From: an uncultured Polaromonas sp.
GTDB taxonomy: Bacteria; Pseudomonadota; Gammaproteobacteria; Burkholderiales; Burkholderiaceae
Reading direction: 5' to 3'
Length of the DNA: 9,543 nt
Assembly (NCBI GenBank): GCA_946479075.1
Contig: CAMLDT010000134.1
Span: 1 to 9,543, forward strand
The notes beneath the pieces were generated by a model. It had not been told where the DNA came from. It did no database searches and saw only the letters and a list, made by a program, of their open reading frames with translations. Below are positions 4,589 through 9,543 of this stretch, piece after piece; position 1 is the first letter of the stretch, and each line of letters begins with the position of its first letter. Made by a program: the position numbers and the translations under genes.

Positions 4589-5488
4589 TTAAGCGACGCC
4601 GTTGGCCTTGAACCACGCCAGAGCGCGTTTCCAGCCGTCTTCGGCCGCTTCCTTGCGGAAGCTGGGGCGGTAGTCGGCGTGAAACGCATGCGGGGCATCA
4701 GGGTACACGACAAATTGCGAAGCCTTCGCCGCGGGGCTGCCCGCTGCCAGCGCAGCTTTCATGCGCTCCACCGTGTCCAGCGGGATACCGCTGTCCTGCC
4801 CGCCGTACAAGCCCAGCACCGGGCCGTTGAGGATGGGGGCGATGTCCACCGGGTGTTTGGGCGTCAGCGGCGAGGCCGCGCCGACCAGCCGGCCGTACCA
4901 GGCCACGCCGGCCTTGACGCTGGGGCTGTGCGCGGCGTACAGCCAGGTGATGCGGCCACCCCAGCAAAAACCGGTGATGCCGACCTTGCCGGTGTCGCCG
5001 CCGTTGGCGCCGGCCCATTTGACCGCGCCATCGAGGTCGGCCATGACCTGGGCATCCGGAACCTTGGCCACCACCTCCGCCATCAGCTTGGCCATCTCGC
5101 CGTATTGGGTCGGGTCGCCCTGCCGCGCATACAGCTCGGGCGCGATGGCCAGGTAACCGGCTTTGGCGAAACGGCGCGCGGTGTCGGCGATGTATTCGTG
5201 CACCCCGAAAATTTCCTGGATCACCAGGATCACCGGGAGCCCGGTCTTGCCTGCGGGCGCCGCGTAGTAGGCCGGCACCTTGAAGCCGTCCACCTCGAAG
5301 GTGGTCTCGCCAACCTTCAGGCCCTCGGCGGATGTCTTGATGGCCGTCTGCGCCATGATGGGCAGTGCCGTGGCGGCATAACCCGCACCCAGCGCCGCCT
5401 TCAGCGCGGTACGCCGGGTGGCCCCGTTTTCCGTGCTCTGGCCGGGCAGCAAGGCGTCAAATTCAGTGGTCTGGTCGCGGGTGAGCAT
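4589..5488 (-). CDS. Dienelactone hydrolase family protein with Tat-type leader
   Basis: This 299-aa alpha/beta-hydrolase belongs to the dienelactone hydrolase (carboxymethylenebutenolidase-like) family. The Cys-Asp-His triad is intact: nucleophile Cys175 in GFCWGG (173-178), Asp232 in GGQDSGI, and His267 in DAPHAFH. Glu92 in QEIFG matches the conserved active-site Glu of the family. The N-terminus holds a twin-arginine motif, TRRTALK (24-30), followed by a moderately hydrophobic stretch ending ALPIMAQTA (41-49), so it is probably exported to the periplasm by Tat; the 23 residues before the motif make a longer n-region than usual. ATG 5488 has GAGGAA six bases upstream. It follows the TPR/glycosyltransferase gene by 110 bases and has its own candidate promoter and terminators. 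The family acts on lactone and ester bonds in aromatic degradation; the real substrate here is unknown, and no chlorocatechol or other aromatic pathway genes are nearby. Confidence 0.9.
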   Translation of the reverse strand: MLTRDQTTEFDALLPGQSTENGATRRTALKAALGAGYAATALPIMAQTAIKTSAEGLKVGETTFEVDGFKVPAYYAAPAGKTGLPVILVIQEIFGVHEYIADTARRFAKAGYLAIAPELYARQGDPTQYGEMAKLMAEVVAKVPDAQVMADLDGAVKWAGANGGDTGKVGITGFCWGGRITWLYAAHSPSVKAGVAWYGRLVGAASPLTPKHPVDIAPILNGPVLGLYGGQDSGIPLDTVERMKAALAAGSPAAKASQFVVYPDAPHAFHADYRPSFRKEAAEDGWKRALAWFKANGVA

Positions 5489-5529
5489 GGCGGTTCCTCA
5501 GGTGGTGGGGTGGTGGTTGAAATGAACCG

Positions 5530-5542
5530 GCCTAGTCTAGGC
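5530..5542. promoter_or_regulatory. 13-bp CTAG-containing palindrome at the hydrolase promoter
   Basis: GCCTAG-T-CTAGGC is a perfect palindrome. It overlaps the candidate -10 box of the hydrolase gene, so it could be a repressor site. CTAG is usually rare in bacterial DNA, and here it occurs twice within 13 bases. Confidence 0.35.
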
Positions 5543-5563
5543 GGGCGCCGTGCTTCTTGCCAA
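5534..5563 (-). promoter_or_regulatory. Candidate promoter of the dienelactone hydrolase gene
   Basis: On the - strand TTGGCA (5563-5558) matches the -35 box at 5 of 6 positions, and TAGACT (5539-5534) matches the -10 box at 4 of 6, with an 18-base spacer. The predicted leader is about 40 bases. It suggests the hydrolase can be transcribed separately from the polA-TPR unit. Confidence 0.35.
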
Positions 5564-5598
5564 TACAGGCCCAAACCGTAGGGGCATTGCCGCGCGCA

Positions 5599-7287
5599 TC
5601 AGCCCGACAGCCGCAACAGCGCCTGCCTGACATCGGCCAGCACGTCGTCCCACTGCCCCGGCGCCGTCTGCCTGAACAGCCGGGTTTTCGGATACCAGGG
5701 CGTGTCGGGGCGGCCCAGCAACCAGCGCCAGTCGGGGTTGAAGGGCAGCAGCAGCCAGACCGGCTTGCCCAGCGCGCCCGCCAGGTGCGCCACGCTGGTG
5801 TCCACACACACCACCACATCCACCAGTTCGCACAGCGCCGCCGTATCGCTGAAATCGGCCAGCGCCTCGCCAAAATGAAGCAGGTCCGGCCGGGCCTGCA
5901 AGGCCGGCAGGTCGGCCTCGCGCACTTCCTTTTGCAGGCTCACGGCTTTGACGCCCGCCGGCAGCAGGGTCAGAAATTGCGCCAGTGCGATGCTGCGTTT
6001 GCGGTCATGGCTGTGGCCGCTGCTGCCGCTCCAGACCAGGCCCACCCGGGGCTGGATGCGCGGCCCGAGTGCGCCCTGCCACTGGGCGATTTTTGCCGTG
6101 CTGGCGCGCAGGTAGGGCACGCGCGCCGGGATGCTGTCCAGCCGAGTTCCAAGGGCCAGCGGCAGGCTGAGCAGCCCGCATTGCAGGTCAAAGGGCAGCG
6201 GCGGCTCGCCGGGGGACAACACCTGATGCACCCCCGGCAGTCCCTGCAGCAGGCTGCGCAGCGGTTTTTGCACCTCCAGAAGCACCTGGCCGCCCAGGCG
6301 CGCGATCTCGATGGCATAACGGCAGAACTGCAGCGTGTCGCCCAGGCCCTGCTCGGCATGCAGCAAAATGGTTTGCCCCTGCAGGCGCTCGCCCTGCCAG
6401 CGCGGCCGCAGGGCGTGCACGCTCCGGCGTTCGCGGTAGTCCGCGCGTTCCCAGCGGTATTCATAGGCTGGCCAGCCCTCTTCAAGCTGACCGAGTTGCA
6501 ACAGGCACAGTGACAGGCTCCAGCGCGCGTTGGCATCAGCAGGGTCCAGCAGGCTGGCCCGGCGGTGACTTTCCAGGGCCTGTTCGGGCCGTCCCAGCTC
6601 CTGCAGAAGGTGGCCGCAGTTGGTGTGGAAGGTCGCAACGTCCGGCTGCAGGCCGATGGCTTGCCGGTAACTCTCCAGCGCTTCCTCATGGCGGTCCAGG
6701 TTGTTCAGGGTGTTGGCGCGGTTGTTCCAGGCCTGCGCATAGGAAGGCTCCAGCGCCAGCGCCTGATCAAAGGCCGCCAGCGCCTCCAGGTAACGCCGCG
6801 CCACGCGCAGCGAAATACCGCGGTTGTTGTGAAACTGTGCGCGATCCGGCACCAGCGCCAGCGCCCGGTCGTGGCTTTCCAGCGCATCCTCCAGCCGCCC
6901 GAGTTCCCTGAGCACATTGCCGCGCTGGTTGTGGCTGTCGGCCTCGCCGGCCTGGCCATGCTGGCGGGCCAGCGCGCAGTCGTAATCGGCCAGCGCCTCC
7001 TGCCACAGGCGAAGATCCTGCAGCACCGCGCCGCGGTTGACGTAGGTCACCGCATGCTGCGGCTGCGCGGCAATGGCCTGGCCCATCAGTTCGCGGGCGC
7101 GCTGCAAGTCGCGCACCTGTGCCGCAGCAATGCCGGACAGGTGCAGGGCGTCGAAATGTTGCGGCTGCCATTGCAACACCTGCGCGTACAGGGCCACGGC
7201 TTCTGGCACCTGCTGCTTCTGGTGCAAGGCCCAGCCGCGCTCGAACAGTGACCGGACCTGTGCGGCCTGCCCGTCGGCCGGCGTCAT
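5599..7287 (-). CDS. TPR-repeat protein with glycosyltransferase-like C-terminal domain
   Basis: This 562-aa protein has two halves. Residues about 11-265 form seven or eight tetratricopeptide repeats, with typical units such as YVNRGAVLQDLRLWQEALADYDCAL (split across 82-106) and the WPAYEYRW segment at 272-279 that often ends such arrays. Residues about 300-560 resemble heptosyltransferase/GT9-like or O-linked-GlcNAc-transferase-like folds: LLHAEQGLGD (308-317), GLVWSGS (416-422), CVDTSVAHLAGALGKP (494-509) and the closing WYPKTRLFRQ (531-540). Such proteins probably modify proteins or surface glycans in the cytoplasm, but donor and acceptor are unknown. No signal peptide or membrane helix is seen. 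ATG 7287 follows the polA stop codon with no spacer, and its weak ribosome-binding site would lie within the last polA codons, so translation is likely coupled to polA. The stop lies 110 bases before the hydrolase start. Confidence 0.85.
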   Translation of the reverse strand: MTPADGQAAQVRSLFERGWALHQKQQVPEAVALYAQVLQWQPQHFDALHLSGIAAAQVRDLQRARELMGQAIAAQPQHAVTYVNRGAVLQDLRLWQEALADYDCALARQHGQAGEADSHNQRGNVLRELGRLEDALESHDRALALVPDRAQFHNNRGISLRVARRYLEALAAFDQALALEPSYAQAWNNRANTLNNLDRHEEALESYRQAIGLQPDVATFHTNCGHLLQELGRPEQALESHRRASLLDPADANARWSLSLCLLQLGQLEEGWPAYEYRWERADYRERRSVHALRPRWQGERLQGQTILLHAEQGLGDTLQFCRYAIEIARLGGQVLLEVQKPLRSLLQGLPGVHQVLSPGEPPLPFDLQCGLLSLPLALGTRLDSIPARVPYLRASTAKIAQWQGALGPRIQPRVGLVWSGSSGHSHDRKRSIALAQFLTLLPAGVKAVSLQKEVREADLPALQARPDLLHFGEALADFSDTAALCELVDVVVCVDTSVAHLAGALGKPVWLLLPFNPDWRWLLGRPDTPWYPKTRLFRQTAPGQWDDVLADVRQALLRLSG

Positions 7288-9543
7288 CTAATGCGCCTGT
7301 TCCCAGTTGGGGCCGAATCCGATCTCGGCCAGCAGCGGCACCTTGAGTTCGGCCACGCCGGCCATCAGGCGCGGGATCTCGCTGCGCACCCACGCCACCT
7401 CGGCCTCGGGCACCTCGAACACCAGCTCGTCGTGCACCTGCATGATCATTTTGGTCGCGCGTTGTTCGGCGTCCAGCACCTCCTGCACCTTGACCATGCT
7501 GAGCTTGATCAAATCAGCCGCCGTGCCCTGCATGGGCGCATTGATCGCCTGCCGCTCGGCGGCCTTTTTGCGCGGCCCGTTGCCACCGTTGATCTCCGCC
7601 AGGTAAAGGCGACGGCCGAACACGGTTTCGACGAACTTGTTGTCCTGCGCGAACACCACCGTCTGCTCCATGTAATTTTTCACGCCGGGATAACGCTGGA
7701 AGTATTTGTCGATGTAGGCCGCCGCGGCCTTGGTTTCGATGCCGAGGTTGCGCGCCAGGCCAAAGCTGCTCATGCCGTAGATCAGGCCGAAATTGATGAC
7801 CTTGGCATAACGCCGCTGCTCGCTGCTGACCTGGTCCAGTGCCACGCTGAAGACTTCGGCAGCCGTGGCCTTGTGCACATCCAGCCCGTCGGTGAAGGCA
7901 CGCAGCAGGGCTTCATCACCGCTCAGGTGCGCCATGATGCGCAGCTCGATCTGGGAGTAGTCGGCGCTCGCGATCACACTGCCGGCCGGCGCGACAAAGG
8001 CTTCACGCACACGCCGGCCCTCGGGTGTGCGCACCGGGATGTTCTGCAAATTCGGATCGTTGCTCGACAGGCGCCCGGTCACCGCGACCGCCTGCGCGTA
8101 ATGCGTGTGCACCCGGCCCGTGCGCGGCAGCGCGAGCTGCGCGAGCTTGTCGGTGTAGGTGCCCTTGAGCTTGCTGAGCGAGCGGTGCTCCAGCAGCTTG
8201 GCCGGCAGCGGGTAATCCTCGGCGAGTTTTTCCAGCACCTCCTCGTCGGTGCTGCGCGCGCCACTCGGCGTTTTCTTGATCACCGGCATGCCGAGTTTGT
8301 CGAAGAAAATTTCACCGAGTTGCTTGGGGCTGCCCAGGTTGAAGGGCTGGCCGGCAATCTCGTAGGCTTCGGTTTCCAGTTGCAGGATGCGCTGGCCCAA
8401 CTCGTGGCTTTGTGTCGCCAGCATGGGCGCATCGATCAGCACGCCGTTGCGCTCGATGCGGTACAGCGCCTCGCTGCTCTGCATTTCGAGTTCGTAGATG
8501 AAGCGCAGCTTGTCGTTGGCCTGCAGTTGCGGCCAGAGCACACGGTGCACGTCCAGCGTCTGGTCCGAGTCCTCACATGAATATTCGGCCGCTTTCGCAA
8601 TGTCCACCTGGTTGAAGCTGATCTGGTGCGCGCCCTTGCCGCACAGGTCTTCGTAGTTGATGCCGCTGCGGCCGGTGTGGCGCTCGGCCAGGCTGGCCAG
8701 GCCGTGCGGCTTGGTGACTTCCAGCACGTAACTCTGCAGCATGGTGTCGTGGGCATAACCCTGTACCTCGATGCCGTGGTTGGCGAACACATGGCGGTCG
8801 TACTTGACGTGTTGGCCGAGCTTGGCTTTGGCCGGGTTTTCCAGCCAGGGTTTGAGCCTTGCCAGCACCTCGTCGCGCGGCAACTGCTGCGGTGCGTCGG
8901 GGTAATCGTGGGTCAGCGGAATGTAGGCCGCTTCGCCGGGTTTGACGCTGAAACTCAGGCCGACAATCTGCGCCTGCATTTCATCGAGCGAGGTGGTTTC
9001 GGTGTCCAGCGCAACCAGTTCGGCGGCTTCGATTCGGGCCAGCCAGCTGTCGAGCAGGTCCCAGCTCAGCACCGTGTCGTAGTGCAGGTTGGTGGTGCGT
9101 TCCGCCAGGGGGGGCGCCTGTGTGGCGGCTGGCGCATCCGCATCAAACAGGCCCGGGGCGGCAGCATCCGCGGCTTTGGCTTTGGCCCTGGCCTGGACAT
9201 GCCGGCCCTCGGGCCCGCCGATCAGCTCGGGCGGGGTGCTTTCGACCTCGATCTGGCGAACCAGGCCCTTGAACCCATATTTTTCATAAAACTCCTTCAA
9301 AGCCCCCGTCTGCTGGGCGCCCATAGCTATGGATTCCATAGCAGGCAAGCCGTCGATGTAATCCACCAGATCGCAGTCTTTCTTGATGGTCAGCAATTCG
9401 CGGCCCTTGGGGAGCCAGTCCAGCGTGTTGCGCAGGTTGTCGCCGACCACGCCCTTGATCTCGCCGGCACGGGCCACCAGCGCATCGAGCGAGCCGTATT
9501 CGAGCAGCCACTTGACCGCCGTCTTGGGGCCGACCTTGGGCAC
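7288..9543 (-). CDS. polA: DNA polymerase I (5' end outside the window)
   Basis: The visible 751 residues are the C-terminal four fifths of DNA polymerase I, which fills gaps in repair and replaces Okazaki primers. The first codon, GTG at the window edge, is an internal Val of the PKVGPKT helix-hairpin-helix of the 5'-nuclease, not a start; roughly 180 residues are missing, judged from the usual length of about 930. The 3'-5' exonuclease looks active: DTE (180-182), Asp249 in KYD, and Tyr321/Asp325 in YSCED. The polymerase core is complete: motif A DYSQIELR (528-535), O-helix Arg577/Lys581/Phe585/Tyr589 in the RRYAKVINFGLIYG segment, and motif C HDE (704-706). The end, GFGPNWEQAH, is normal. 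A linker (about 65-80) is encoded by DNA resembling the intergenic repeat. The stop TAG touches the ATG of the TPR gene, implying an operon. Confidence 0.97.
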   Translation of the reverse strand: MPKVGPKTAVKWLLEYGSLDALVARAGEIKGVVGDNLRNTLDWLPKGRELLTIKKDCDLVDYIDGLPAMESIAMGAQQTGALKEFYEKYGFKGLVRQIEVESTPPELIGGPEGRHVQARAKAKAADAAAPGLFDADAPAATQAPPLAERTTNLHYDTVLSWDLLDSWLARIEAAELVALDTETTSLDEMQAQIVGLSFSVKPGEAAYIPLTHDYPDAPQQLPRDEVLARLKPWLENPAKAKLGQHVKYDRHVFANHGIEVQGYAHDTMLQSYVLEVTKPHGLASLAERHTGRSGINYEDLCGKGAHQISFNQVDIAKAAEYSCEDSDQTLDVHRVLWPQLQANDKLRFIYELEMQSSEALYRIERNGVLIDAPMLATQSHELGQRILQLETEAYEIAGQPFNLGSPKQLGEIFFDKLGMPVIKKTPSGARSTDEEVLEKLAEDYPLPAKLLEHRSLSKLKGTYTDKLAQLALPRTGRVHTHYAQAVAVTGRLSSNDPNLQNIPVRTPEGRRVREAFVAPAGSVIASADYSQIELRIMAHLSGDEALLRAFTDGLDVHKATAAEVFSVALDQVSSEQRRYAKVINFGLIYGMSSFGLARNLGIETKAAAAYIDKYFQRYPGVKNYMEQTVVFAQDNKFVETVFGRRLYLAEINGGNGPRKKAAERQAINAPMQGTAADLIKLSMVKVQEVLDAEQRATKMIMQVHDELVFEVPEAEVAWVRSEIPRLMAGVAELKVPLLAEIGFGPNWEQAH
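9299..9342 (+). repeat. Diverged repeat copy 3 inside polA, with nested palindromes
   Basis: This stretch aligns without gaps to copy 1 (1511-1554) at 28 of 44 positions by manual count. The shared blocks are AGCCCCCGTC, GCGC, AGCTAT and ATAGC at the same spacing. It includes the perfect 12-bp palindrome CCATAGCTATGG (9321-9332) and GCTATGGA-T-TCCATAGC (9326-9342). It encodes part of the polA linker containing LPAMESIAMGA. Either an old insertion kept in frame or partial chance similarity could explain it. Confidence 0.45.

Noticed and set aside
4301..5581. 426-aa + strand frame antisense to the dienelactone hydrolase
   Set aside because: The - strand hydrolase has an intact triad, leader, ribosome site and terminator; the antisense frame reads through the terminator hairpins and has no family motifs.
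5557..6513. 318-aa + strand frame antisense to the TPR gene
   Set aside because: Gln/Arg/Ala-rich mirror of the TPR/glycosyltransferase gene, with no start signal or family motif.
7291..8580. 429-aa + strand frame antisense to polA
   Set aside because: polA is unambiguous on the - strand; this frame is His/Arg/Leu-rich shadow sequence.
7288..9543. Treating the GTG at 9543 as the polA start
   Set aside because: It is an internal Val in the helix-hairpin-helix of the 5'-nuclease; the gene clearly continues beyond the window.

Overview
The window looks like chromosomal DNA of a high-GC betaproteobacterium, most likely a member of the Comamonadaceae (Polaromonas/Rhodoferax/Acidovorax-like). The evidence is the GC-rich codon use, the protein sequences, and an intergenic repeat with the core GCGCAAGCAGCTAT...ATAGC, which I recall as common in that family. 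No tRNA, rRNA, CRISPR array, transposase or integrase is visible. This assignment is inference from sequence feel; no search was run.

Left part, + strand (1-2550). After a 253-base leader holding a dyad and a 13-bp tandem duplication comes a small 'plasmid stabilization'-like gene whose frame is cut by an in-frame TGA (254-436). Two bases later starts a YghA-like short-chain dehydrogenase/reductase with an unusual basic Ala/Lys-rich N-terminal tail (439-1455). A 150-base gap carrying one copy of the Comamonadaceae-type repeat leads to a PfkB-family 2-dehydro-3-deoxygluconokinase, kdgK (1606-2550).

Middle, - strand (2639-3434). Here sits a tight cluster of four very small genes, each with a plausible start: a 53-aa basic/hydrophobic membrane protein, a 99-aa acidic proline-rich protein, a 34-aa proline-rich peptide joined to it by an ATGA overlap, and a 63-aa acidic proline-rich protein. 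A candidate promoter with a 19-bp palindrome over its -35 box lies upstream. A stem-loop between this cluster and the convergent kdgK may end both units. I do not recognise these four proteins; the cluster is the best candidate in the window for an undescribed system.

Right part, - strand (3572-9543). Reading from right to left: polA (DNA polymerase I, 5' end outside the window), then, with no spacer, a TPR protein with a glycosyltransferase-like C-terminal half, then a Tat-exported dienelactone-hydrolase-family protein ending in strong tandem terminators, then a ZIP-family metal transporter. The ZIP start region lies inside a second copy of the repeat, and a diverged third copy appears to be embedded in the polA coding sequence.

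The genes do not form one pathway. Reasonable groupings are a stress-type + strand pair (small protein plus SDR), a sugar-acid kinase, the disordered-protein micro-operon, and a polA-TPR/GT (possibly plus hydrolase) transcription unit.
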